A stretch of DNA of 64,000 nucleotides from Haliclystus octoradiatus. Taxonomy: Eukaryota > Cnidaria > Staurozoa > Stauromedusae > Haliclystidae. Shown piece after piece: positions 36,266-47,636 of the stretch (its first letter is position 1; each line of letters begins with the position of its first letter). Below the pieces are notes generated by a model that saw only the letters and a program-made list of their open reading frames with translations, was not told the DNA's origin and did not search any database. The DNA is taken from positions 18,067,103-18,131,102 of the forward strand of contig OU744452.1 of the NCBI GenBank assembly GCA_916610825.1, read 5' to 3'. Position numbers and translations under genes: made by a program.

Positions 36266-39200
36266 TTATACATAAACTTCAATATCGATAAAAACAGAAT
36301 TTGATTTTTTTTCAACAATTTTGAATTCGGTTGCTCTTAACATTGTATATTTATCCATATCTGTTCCATTTTCAACTAAAAATACAACCATTGGTAACTG
36401 TGCTTGTTGAAATGCTCTGTGTATTGGGGGCCAACCGTTTATATCTTTTGAATTTACATTAGCACCATATGATAGTAAAATACGTGCACAGTTGATATCA
36501 CCTGCAAATGAAATGATACCGTGTAATTATAATTCATGATGTAAACGAAAAAAAATATGACTTGATTTCCCGGGGTTGTAACTTCCATACTTTTGGTATA
36601 CGGTGACGCCGGCGGTGACGTTCAAATATTAGACGGTACAGTGTAACCCGCTTAAGAGCAGGCCGAAATTGCCCAACGGTTTTCAAAGCCAGGTTGCAGA
36701 TAAACGAGAATTTCACTTATCCGAATTGCACATAAGCGGGTTAAACTGTACTTATTTTCAAAATTCAGAACATTTTTAAAAAGGATCTATTACGATAAAA
36801 ATAATTAGAGTAAAAAACTTAAGCAAAAAAATTAATATCTTGAAATTCCAACTAAGCCTAATCTCCTATTCTAAATTCGATAGCAATTCAGTTTCCCTAC
36901 TAAAATGCGAGGGTTTATCAACACCTAGGGCCAAGACTTTGTTCATAGTAGAAACCATTATACATTTAGACTTGCTCAAGTCTCACTTCTGTGTTATGCC
37001 CATCTTGATGGATTGGGAAGCCGCTTTCCAGTCATGTAAATGAGGCAGCAAAAAGAAAGCGGGACTTGAGCCAGTCAATTATACATTAGAAACGAGGATT
37101 TAATGCTCATTTTGGTCAACGAATTAAAATAAAATTACCAATCAGAAAAATAGATCATCGAATAGTACATTAGAGTGTCGCGGAATGGATTAGAGTTAGA
37201 AAAATTGTGATGTCTGTTGGAGTTCATTCATTCAATATACAATAATTGAAGTGAAAAATTTATCAAAAGCTGTACTCCAATGTTTGAATAACGCACGCCT
37301 GAAAAAAGCATTAAACCCAAAAATCTCATCTATTAATATTTTAACATTCCCGTTTGCTGGACATATGGAATCTAGCCCCTCTTAGGAGTATATGAAACTA
37401 GCAGCTGTTGCTGGCTTGCATAATGTATGTTTACCTCACGTGCACACAGCTTCAATCCACAATCTTCTGAATGGGGGGAGGGGATGTTTATCAATTTTAC
37501 CCGACAAAATAGGCCTGGACTGAGACACCCCCGAAGCCCCCCATCCAGGGGGCCGTGCCCACGCGAATCGAACTGCCCAGTACTAGATCATGGTGCTGAA
37601 TTAAATATTGTTTGATGTGTCTTTCGGATTTCTACTTTGACAGTAAAAAAATAGCAAATAGAAAAAGTAAGAAATTGTTTTCACGTCATGCATATTTTCT
37701 ATATAACAAAACATTAATGCTCACTACACTTTTATTCCCTTCTTCCGAAATTTTATAATCTGTATTTATTATTACAAAACAATAGCTACCATTTTATAAA
37801 CCCAATTAAGAGTAATATTCTATCATGAAGTGTATTGATATGTTTTTTTTTTGGTAAATAAAAACTCTATACTTGCCTGATAATCGCGGTATACGAAACT
37901 CGGAGTAGCGAGAACCAAATATGTCTCTTTTTTGACTCATTTTATTTATTTATTTATTATGATAATATGTAGTCTTTGCTGTTTTAATAGTGCTAGAGGC
38001 CATAAATGCAGACTGAGCTGTTTATTAATTGAAATAAACGCAAAAAGCAGACATCCATATATGTGAATGATGTCACCACATGTCTGATTTTTGCATTTAT
38101 TTATTATTCATTTATAAGCAGAAACATTATATATTTGTAATCTGTTCAGCCGATAGAGTACTACACACGAAGTATGGGACCATCTGTTAAAATATGCTGG
38201 TGTTTTTATTTTGAAGACGACACAGACAGACCACATTCAATAAATATTGCTGAAAATGCATTGCAAGTAAAGTGTCTGTGCTTATTCAAAAACTGCTTTT
38301 TCAGATCTCAAGGAGGAAAATTCCTGATTTGTAATTCTTTATCACTAGTCTTAATTTGATTTCTTTGTTTTTAAATCTCTGAAATACTTACTCGTTACAA
38401 AAATATTTTCAGGTCTATATTAATTTGTAAAAACTAAACATTGGTCCTATACAATGGTCACAGTCGCAACGATCTGTTCTTGACCGGGGGAGGGGCTATT
38501 TCTAAAATGTAACCAACAAAATTTTCTTGGCATCCCGGCATGTTGAAACAGGAGTCGAAGCCAGAGCCTACAATGAAATCCTGGTAATTGCTTAATAATG
38601 TTGTCTGGATATTTCCATATTAGCGGCTGGATTCAAGGATTGGCTACGCAATTCAGATGACTTTTGATTTATTATATACAATTCTATATGTTTGCTTTGG
38701 GTTGACAAAATAATTAATTTTTGGACTTTTCACAGGAGTTGTCTGAAATATTTCGGATCCGGAGTCGGAATCAATTTTCAGTCTTATTTTTCGGATTCCG
38801 AGAAGGAAATTTTGACTCTGTACACGACTGCTCTGAAGGCTCTGACTGGCTCAGCTATACATATATATAGTATTGCATTTGACCCCCTAACGGTACAATC
38901 AGTAAGACAGTCTAGCTTTTAATATGATAAAACATACACAGTATATTATAATTCATACCTTGAGCCGATGCAAAATGCAATAATGTTCCACCATCGCCTA
39001 CCATGTCATTTAAATCAAATGTATTATTTTTAATAAGTTCTTCTAATTCTTCATAATTACCATTACTAATTAATTCAATCGCTGTAATTGCCGGTGAAAA
39101 AGATACATTTCGTTTGTTATTATCATTTGTATCAAGCTGTTGTAACGGTTTTTCATCATCAACGTTAATAATATCTGCTAAACTTTCTCCAGTTTCATCA

Positions 39201-39469
39201 CATCGTTTTAATATTGTTGTTGATGTTGCTTGTTTTTTAACTTTACTACCATTTTTAATCACTTGCTGTGTTGTTCTTAAAGTTGATATTAATTTCATAA
39301 ACGGCGGTGGACTGTAACTTAATGAACAGTCACTTATTTTACGATCTAATGGAATATTATTTTTCTGTATCGGTAATCCATTCTTTTTAATATAACGGTT
39401 TGATATATCTGATGGTTGAATTGTTGTTGACGAAGGTAAAGTCTTTGCTCTCGATAATATAGAATGCAT
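36266..39469 (-). CDS. PP1-regulator-like ankyrin-repeat protein (PPP1R27/PPP1R12-type), two exons
   Basis: Exon 1 is 39469-38959 and exon 2 is 36501-36266; GT-AG, phase-consistent, 248 residues. Residues 1-118 are Ser/Lys-rich and probably disordered. KRNVSF (119-124) is an RVxF-type docking motif for protein phosphatase 1. Ankyrin repeats follow: ITAIELISNGNYEELEELIK with DGGTLLHFASAQG, then DINCARILLSYGANVN and NGWPPIHRAF with LPMVVFLVENGTDMD. An RVxF motif just before ankyrins is the layout of MYPT-family and PPP1R27 subunits, which steer PP1. The ATG at 39469 has a good context (gaaaATG). The two-exon structure and short length favour the PPP1R27-like type over large MYPTs; the exact orthology is unsettled. 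Confidence 0.82.
36562..36637. repeat. GGGGGTAACTTCC-family MITE end fragment (copy F)
   Basis: CCCGGGGTTGTAACTTCCAT, then a TTTGGTATACGGTGACG segment, matches the terminal 60 bp of copy E at 43080 (inverted). It lies in the intron of the ankyrin gene. Confidence 0.5.
36639..36748. mobile_element. pogo/Tigger-like MITE, 110 bp
   Basis: Ends CAGTGTAACCCGCTTAAG and, inverted, CAGTTTAACCCGCTTATG, with TA on both sides (36637-36638, 36749-36750). Distinct from family P. In the ankyrin gene intron. Confidence 0.8.
37965..38115. repeat. Dispersed repeat, copy 2 (partner of 35815-35960)
   Basis: See the partner; this copy lies inside the intron of the ankyrin-repeat gene. Confidence 0.5.
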
Positions 39470-40872
39470 TTTCCCAGTTATTATAATTTAAATTGTACAC
39501 CACGAATTTAGTAAACAAAATTTGTAAAGCAGAGTTTTTTTAAAACTTGATTTACCGGCTTAGTTATCTCGTCCAACCACATTGTAATCGTTGGCTTATA
39601 AACAAACGACTTTTATTCATATCCCACGCAAAATTTAACAATAGATATCAAAACCGAGTATCTATCATGCTGTGGAGACAAGGACCTAACTATTCGGAAG
39701 CTATCGCTTTTGTTCTCCTAATATCAAATTGCCACGGTTTTTTCACACAAGATATAAGAATGTCCCTTCATTATGTATATTAATATAATCATTATGTCTT
39801 TTGCAAAATAACCTATCAGATTGTGCGTCTCCCAAGATATGGCTGTAGACAATGTTGATGGATGTTCTTTTGTTCGTGACCAGCCGATAACATATTGAGA
39901 CAATATACATCAGATGTCTGAACAAAAGAAGTCTTTTTGAACATTCCAATTTTACAACATTTACCTATACAAACCTTAAAAGCCAAATCCATATGCTTTT
40001 GCTCTTGTCATGAACGCAAAGAAGAGCCATAGATCGATGGCCCTGGCCATGCTCTAACTCAAAAAGGGTGGAGGATAAATGGGGATAAGTAATAAATGGG
40101 AAAAACACTACCCAGATATAGCAGGTATAACCGTAACTACCTGCTCCTGCCTGGGGGGGTATTTCTAATTTTTCCCGACAAAATAGGCGTGCATATAATT
40201 CGAAACTCGAAGCTTCAAAACTTCAACACCTTAAAATATGCACGATTTTGTAATTTTTCGTCTCAAACATGCCTGAAGTGCTTTCTTAAATCTTTATTCG
40301 GGGATTTCGAACCCTGGACACCCCCAAGATTTATGGTCGTGTAGCGACCTTGGAAATTTGTAGCCCTTCAAAGTTGGCTGCTACATTTTGATTGCGACTT
40401 TGGGGAGCTGGTTCCGTAATCCCCGTTGGATTTTAGATTTCATCATTGCGGAACCAAATCAATACACACGCAGGTCTGAGTAACTTAGGCATCCACTCAT
40501 TCCACTATCGATCTTCCTTCTTAGACGTCAGTGCTATGATAGCCTGTTAGCCATTGTGCTACAAAATACATACATACATACATACATGATAAGTAATATG
40601 CGGCCTTTCCGTGTCTGTGTGTTGTCGTATAAAAGTAATTCAGAGGTCCAAACAATAGAACCAACTACAAGAATTCTATTTTGTGAACTATATATATATA
40701 AAAAATATAAATATAAATATATGTAAAAATATCATCTGTTTGGTTCACATCACATGAGTATATCAGTCACGGATCACGGACAGTGTGTGGATGCATTTTT
40801 TGCCGCATCAAAGTGGAATTTAAATCATTGCTTTTTGAATATATTGAGATAACGAAAAGAGGGTAAAGTAAT
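39470..40872. other. Intergenic, no gene recognised
   Basis: Upstream of the ankyrin gene. Near 40155-40190 a TTCCCGACAAAATAGGCGTG segment is shared with 37500 (CCCGACAAAATAGGCCTGG), hinting at an uncharacterised repeat. A short (ATAC)n lies near 40564-40586. Confidence 0.35.
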
Positions 40873-41230
40873 GTAGACAGTGTCGCCCTACGAAGGCACC
40901 CGTACCACTCCTCTATTTCTAGATGAGTGGCTTTTTTCGCTGAGAGCAATGATTTTAAACGCTCTTTGTTGATCCCAGACGCGACACTGCAGATCAATTT
41001 CAACAGATTTCATGGTAGATAGGTCTCGATTGTCAATGCACAACGATGCGCCGCAGGTACTCGCAATGCAATTCCCTCTGGACCATTCCATCCGCCATCC
41101 TCAGATGGTACTCGTTTGATGTTTCAGATAAAGTCAAGGCTGAGTTGATCTTAGGGGGATTTGAACCACAGTCGATCAGATATGATCCGATCTGAAGTTC
41201 GGTTGCTCTGCCATCTGAGCTAATCCTCCC
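40873..41230 (-). repeat. tRNA-derived SINE (family 1, copy 3)
   Basis: Minus strand head GGGAGGATTAGCTCAGATGG (A box) and GGTTCAAATCCCCC (B box), with the body as in the other copies. Short target duplication AAAGAGGGTA on both sides. Confidence 0.88.
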
Positions 41231-41271
41231 AATAAAGAGGGTAGTGTATTTAATATAGGTGCAATATGTAT

Positions 41272-41374
41272 GCCGATATAAAAGCATTTGATTTGATTTG
41301 ATTTACAGTATTCGTCATATAAAATATAAAGAATAAATCAAATCAAAATCTAATCAAATGCTTTTATATTGGCA
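41272..41374. repeat. Inverted repeat with 20-bp arms
   Basis: GCCGATATAAAAGCATTTGA and its inverse TCAAATGCTTTTATATTGGC flank a (TTTGA)-rich middle. Unknown class. Confidence 0.55.
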
Positions 41375-41392
41375 GAAGCTACATTTCAAATT

Positions 41393-41715
41393 CCGGGGGG
41401 TATAACTTCCATTGCGATTCAACAGGGTGGTTCAAATAGAACTTTGGGGCAGAATGACCACAAAAGTTTTCACATATATACTTTTATGAACAACAGATTC
41501 AACCAACAACAAAAAACTTTTTTCACAGGAATAATTTGTTTTGCAAAATGGAAAAATGTCAAAGTATTAAAAGTAAAAAGTACAAAGAGTAAATTTTCAT
41601 AACAAAGCATACCCTAAATTTTTTTGGGATTTTGAATAAGTTACTCTTCAATATTTGAACGTCCCCTTATATCAAAAATATGGAAGCTACCTTCATCCTG
41701 GTTTTAATTACCCCC
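41393..41715. mobile_element. GGGGGTAACTTCC-family MITE (copy D)
   Basis: Begins CCGGGGGGTATAACTTCCAT and ends near 41715 (GGTTTTAATTACCCCC). The interior shares GAACTTTGGGGCAGAATG with copy E (GAACTTTGGCAGAATG). Confidence 0.55.
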
Positions 41716-41880
41716 TTTTCATTATCATTACATTCAGAAAGCAATGATTTTAAATTCCACTTTGATGCATTAAATTAAATTATAGCATGATATTAGATGT
41801 CACGTCCCTGTACCGAATATATAATTGTCTTCATTGAGAATGCAAAGTGGTAATATCCTTTCAACAAGGCATTATATTGT

Positions 41881-41953
41881 ATTTCAAATTTGAATTTGAT
41901 ATTGGTTTGTCTACTAATTTCAAATTTGAATTTGATATTGGTTTGTCTACTAA
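41881..41953. repeat. 36-bp tandem duplication
   Basis: TTTCAAATTTGAATTTGATA and the following TTGGTTTGTCTACTAA occur twice in a row, identical. Confidence 0.9.
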
Positions 41954-42035
41954 TTTTTTAGATAACAGATTCGAGATATTAAAATGATAGAAATGATGTA
42001 AATGCAATATTGATGTTTTAATTGCCATGCTGGAG

Positions 42036-42263
42036 CAGGGGTGGCACCAGGATTTCCCCGACGAGGGGGCTGGCATCCCCGACAGTGGGCTATGCCAAAT
42101 TTCCACGTTACATAGAAACAATTTAGCAATAGTCTCTATACTGGAATGGAGCTAATTCCTATTGTTTATTACCAAAAATGTTAAAAAAAATTCCCCGACA
42201 GAAAATTTAGTCTTCCCCGACGGGGGGGGCTGTAGACCCATGCCCCCTCTAGTGCCACCCCTG
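42036..42263. mobile_element. hAT-type MITE, 228 bp
   Basis: Ends CAGGGGTGGCACCAGGAT and, inverted, CAGGGGTGGCACTAGAGG, flanked by a perfect 8-bp duplication TGCTGGAG (42028-42035, 42264-42271). The ends and duplication length are diagnostic for hAT. Confidence 0.9.
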
Positions 42264-42577
42264 TGCTGGAGTATATTTAGATATATCGTATTTGTCAAAT
42301 TGAAGCAAAGACAGGCACATACAGAAAATCTAACTTCTACATCGATTTCATTTATGTCCAGCCTAATTAAATTTTAAGAATTTAAATAACAGTAAATATA
42401 AACAGAAAATTAAATCAGCTTTATTAAAAAATCGACAAAATAAACCAAAGTAGTTGATAAAAACTAAGCTTCTAGGAACAACAGCAAAATAACGAAATAT
42501 CTGTTAGTTAAAGCATGAAATAAAAAAGTAGATTCATACTTGTATCAAGTTGCTAAAAGTGCCTTAAAATATACTAT

Positions 42578-42705
42578 ACTACTGTATTCTATTCTATTCT
42601 ATTCCATTCTATTCTATTCTATTCTATACTATTTTATTCTATTCTCCTCTACTCTATTCTATTCTAGACTATTCTATTCCATATTCTATACTATTCTGTT
42701 CTATA
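42578..42705. repeat. (ATTCT)n pentanucleotide microsatellite
   Basis: About 125 bp of imperfect TTCTA repeat. Coding potential here is only apparent. Confidence 0.9.
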
Positions 42706-42754
42706 AGTCCATGTATTGCTTATCTATATTTATATGTTTGATATTATTTGATAT

Positions 42755-43080
42755 TAGTAACTTCCATTGCGCTTCGATGGGGTCGTTCAAATGGAACTTT
42801 GGCAGAATGTCCATAAAAATTTTCTACATGATGAAAAAGATACCCCAATTATATTTTTTTAAATGACAGATTTAACCAAAACAAAGTGAAAAAACAAAAA
42901 TTCATAGGCAGAATTTGTTTTGAAGAATGAAAAAATTGCAAAAGCGTCAAAAAGATTCCTCAAAAAAATGTTCATGACTAAGCATACCCTAAAAATTTTT
43001 TGTGGATTTTGAAAAAGGTACCCTTTAATATTTGAACGTCCCCGTATACCGAAAGTATGGAAGTTACCCCCCGGAATGTT
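42755..43080. mobile_element. GGGGGTAACTTCC-family MITE (copy E)
   Basis: Right end ATGGAAGTTACCCCCCGGAAT; left end AGTAACTTCCATTGCG, degraded at its first bases. Shares its interior with copy D. Confidence 0.6.
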
Positions 43081-43146
43081 ATAGAAGGTTAAAATAATAA
43101 TCGATCGTCTATTGTACATATACTCGATGTGGCATTAGGTTTAATC

Positions 43147-43203
43147 AGAGCCATATCTATTTACAAATATTTACAAATTTCATTTGTAAATAGATGGCTC
43201 TGG
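43147..43203. repeat. Hairpin-forming inverted repeat
   Basis: Arms CAGAGCCATATCTATTTACA and, inverted, CAGAGCCATCTATTTACAAA around a short AT-rich loop. Confidence 0.7.
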
Positions 43204-43817
43204 GTGTAATTACTACAGCCATCAATAGAGTTAATTAATGATAATTAATGATCTGTAATGATAATATATTTCAATTTCAGGCTGACCAATACAGACAATG
43301 TCTGAGCTGAACCTCTTCCCAGACCCTAGGATAGTATCACGACTACATGAGCTGAGATTTTGATGAGAGCTTTGACTCACGAAAGCATTCGAAGATCATA
43401 TTTCTCATCTAGCTATTGACTATGATTTGAAATGAGCCTGCAGCCTGAAATTCCAAAAATTGAATTAATTTTAATACCATATTCCTGATGTGGATGCCAT
43501 TGTTGTCATTCTTTCAAAATGCCATATTTATTTTAATATATTATAAGCTGTTTCAAAATTTTAGTTAGACTTTGTCAGTGTATTTTTCTTGGCCGATTTA
43601 CGAAGCAAAAAGGTGAATTCGTAGCCTTCCTAATTCATAGGTTCGTTCGTCCCCCCGTTAACGCCCCTTTCTGACCTACAAGTAGTCTCGTCTCTTTGTG
43701 AGTCCAGCCTCTATATTATTCAAGTATCATTTTGTTTTCGGAACCCCATTTTGAACATAATAAGAGAAATAGTTGACTACAAGTATTGTTAGATTCAAGT
43801 CATTATAATTAATAATT

Positions 43818-46800
43818 ATGGCAGTGAATTTATCTACTCATGGTAAAGATATAGGAGATGCTTGGAAAGAAGTTTCAAAGCCTGATGGAGAGAATGACTG
43901 GTACGTGATATGATTGTGGGCTTTTAATAGGCTCTGAAGTTGTGTAATTTTTTGCCAACCATAATAATTTATAATGTGCCTTCACTCACTACGCCTAGTA
44001 GTCTACGGACGAGTTTAGAATGGATATTCGTCAATATTAAATAACAACAACTATTGCTTAAAATAAAAATATAGATCAATCTGTATATATAAGGCGCATT
44101 TGAAGTGTTTAAAAACATCTTTTTTTACGTTAACCTGAAAACCAACCTAGGTTTGTTGGTCAAATTGTCATCATTGATATTTGTCTGATAGGGTGTGGAA
44201 ATCGTTTACGTGCGATCATCCCTGCTATTGTTCAAGAGGATTCAATTGAAGATACAACCCACTAATTAGAATTCTCACATGTAGCAACTCAAAGGAAATT
44301 TTTGCTTGGCGTTTTCATTTTTTTTTTTTCATTTTTGATAAAATGTCTTATTTTAGCGGATGCAAAGATTATATGACGGAAGTGCCTCTACATGATTCCC
44401 ATCAACTTCAATTTCCTTTCCATTGTCGCAAGTGTAAACATTTAAAATATCATTGTGCTGCTCATTACTCAATACGTTGCTTTCTGCTACTTTACCAGTC
44501 TATTTCTTTAATAAACTGTAGAGAACTTCATTTCATTTTTTGAGTCAAATGTTTATAGTCAGTAAAAGTTTCTTCGAAAAACATTTCAAGATAAAGGATA
44601 GCGACAAAAAATAAACAGACTTAGGTTTAAACAACGTTTCGCAATAGCTTAATTGCATCTTCAGGTTAAAAGGAATAACATATAAAATTACAAAGTATTT
44701 ATAGTAAATATTTACGTGATTATAAAATTGGGTAGAAAACAATACAACAAAGATAATATATTATTTACTTAGGTAGAGTTATACAAATAGCCTAGACCGG
44801 ACGGAATCCTTCTGAGTGTTGAGGGTCGGACTTAGCTCTTTGATTACTAGCATTTCATGAATTAAACAATCAAACTTATTGGTGCACTTCCTCAGTACAG
44901 AAAAAAGATGTCCTGAATTTTTGACATTTTTATTGTGAGTTTGTAAGTGTAAACCGACTGCCGACCCACAATGTTCGTCAATACGTTGATGTAGATGCCG
45001 GCGAGTAAAGCCGACATAACTCGCATCGCACGAGTCACACTGGAATAGGTAAACAACGCATTGACGAGACAGTAAAGCCGGCCTCGGTTCACGCACACGA
45101 ACATCGTCAATTATTTTTCTAGATTTAAAAACTGGTCGAAAGCTCTGTCCGACTTCTACACTCAGAGTTTTCAATTGTCGCCGTAGTGAATTGGCGGAAA
45201 CCTGGTCTTTGTAAGGCAAAACAATGTTAATTTCATCTCATTTGTTGTGGGTTATGTTGTCTAATTCTACATTATTAGGTAAATTAAACTTAGAAATACA
45301 AAAATTAATTAAGGAAATAGGATATTTAAGTTTTAAAAATATGTTTTTGATAGTAATACATTCAGAATTAAATAAATAATCATTAGATGATAAACGGCGT
45401 GCTCGATCAAGCATCGTTAATAGCAGCCCCCGTTTGTATTTCATGTCCACATGACTATTATAATGCAACAATAGCCCATTGTCAGTGGGTTTGCGGTAAA
45501 CCGAAGTTTCAATACTACAATTAGTTCTTTTTAGTAATGTACCGATTAATGGTAGGGGAGAGCGGGGTGAAATGGAACGGGGGTGAATCGGAATACACAA
45601 CTTCTAAAGACTCAAAAATTACAAAATTGCAGCAGAACGTTGTTCTTATATAGTTTAAACATTGTGTAAAGTTTCATTTCGATACATAAAGTAAATAAAA
45701 TATTATAAGCCTTTGAAAATTTGTACGCGCAATGCAAGTCATTCGCTTTTCACATCGCGTTTCATTTTATTTTCATTTCTTCACGGATCAGGTGTTATTG
45801 CATACCATTGTGTAGAGAATTTCCGTGTTATGACGTAGGCAGTTGTTATTTTCGTCTTTTCCAACAAACTTTCTAGTAAATAGTGTTTATGTTGCAAGAT
45901 TCACGATGGGGTTGAATGGAACACGGCGGGAAACATTTCAATCACAGTCTGGCTTCACACTGCTTTGCTTTGTTGTTGCTCCGCCTTTGATTTCACACCA
46001 AGAAGAAATCATTCAAATTAATCCATTAAATTGGTTCAATTGCCTCTTTTCATTAGTAAATAGCCTTGTATTATTTCTATGAACCATTGATCTTTTTGTT
46101 GTTTTATTTTCAACGTAAAATTAATGAGTTTGTATTGTCTTGTTTTGATTTATTATTTCCCTCGTGAATCAGTGTGAATTATAATGTAAACAAAACATTT
46201 GGATGAGCGGTTTCTTTGAATTTGACACCTTCGGAAGGAAAGCGACTTTTTCGAAGGACTGCATGAAATTAAATGCTGTTTTATACATATTGTATTGGTT
46301 AAATCTAATTAAAACCCATTTAAATGATTATCCTTACTCATATTCTCTCAATTATAACTGAAATTTGAAAAATTATACTGGTACGGGAAAATGTTATCGT
46401 GTTTTACGGAGACGCATTTTTTCGAATGGAAAATAATAATCTTATAAATTTATATTTGGAAGTAAGTTTCTTTATCTATCTAATTTATTATTGTTGATAT
46501 CAATTTTTAAAGGCTCAATAACTATGATACTCAATTTATTTGAACAAATTCGATGAAATAATGGTAAATTTGTGATCATTCCGTTTCACCCCACATTTTC
46601 GCAAAATCGCGGTTTTGAAAAAATGTCATTCTTCCTTTAAACATTGTTTCAACTTTGATTTGACAATATTCAGGTATTTTGCATTATAAACTTCAGACAA
46701 TTTCCTACAAATCGATACCAAAATTGTTAGTTTTGCGTAAGCCGTTTTGGAGCAATAATTTTTTTAAGAAAATTTGTTCCAATTCACCCCGCTCTCCCCT

Positions 46801-47571
46801 ATCTGATTTCTATCTTCTATTTCAAGAGTGAAATTTAATTCTGAATTATCATTCAATAATTTGAGAAAGCTATTAGCACTTTCATTACTACAGTGACGAA
46901 GAAGGAGGATGATCAAAATCTTTTGCGATCAAAATAAAAATCAAATAAAGGTTGTGAGCAGAGAATAGATGTAGGCTACCAATAGTCTATTCATTTGCCT
47001 TTTTTAAGGAAAAGACTGGAATAAATTACTTTGAAGCTGCTATATTTTAAAGATGCGAAAATTAGAAAAGTAGCTGCAGAAATGATCTAACTGGCTTAGG
47101 CGAATAGACTTTTAAGCTGAGATCTTTCAAAGATGCATCTACTAGACAATTAGCTGTGGAAATGATCTATTTAGCTGCGGTAACTTGACATTTGTCTATT
47201 AGACAATTAGCTGTTGAAATAATCTATTTAGATGCAGCAAAATAACTTTTTAGCTACGATTTTTGAAGTATGTGGCTATCAGTCAATTAGCTGCGGTAAA
47301 TCGACTTTTTAGCTGCGGAGTTAATTCCATGCCATCTCAAATTCTAATTATGGTTTCATAGACTACTTTTGACAAATTCACGTTTCATGTTATCGAGAAG
47401 AGTTGATGGTTATACTGTATCTACTCAATCCTTATGTGAAAGAGAAAACAACATGAAAAATCAAAGCAAGTCCAAGCAAGACTGTAAAACAACAATTCTA
47501 ATAATTTATAACTCAAATTTCTTACTTGAAAACTGATTGTAACCATTACTAACTAATGATGTTAAAACTTT

Positions 47572-47636
<65 letters not shown>

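Noticed and set aside
42540-42866. 108-residue frame rich in Leu, Phe, Tyr and Ser
   Set aside because: It is a translation of the (ATTCT)n microsatellite.
45843-46082. Transposase inside the TA-flanked element
   Set aside because: The frame is short and hydrophobic and shows no DDE or HTH motif.
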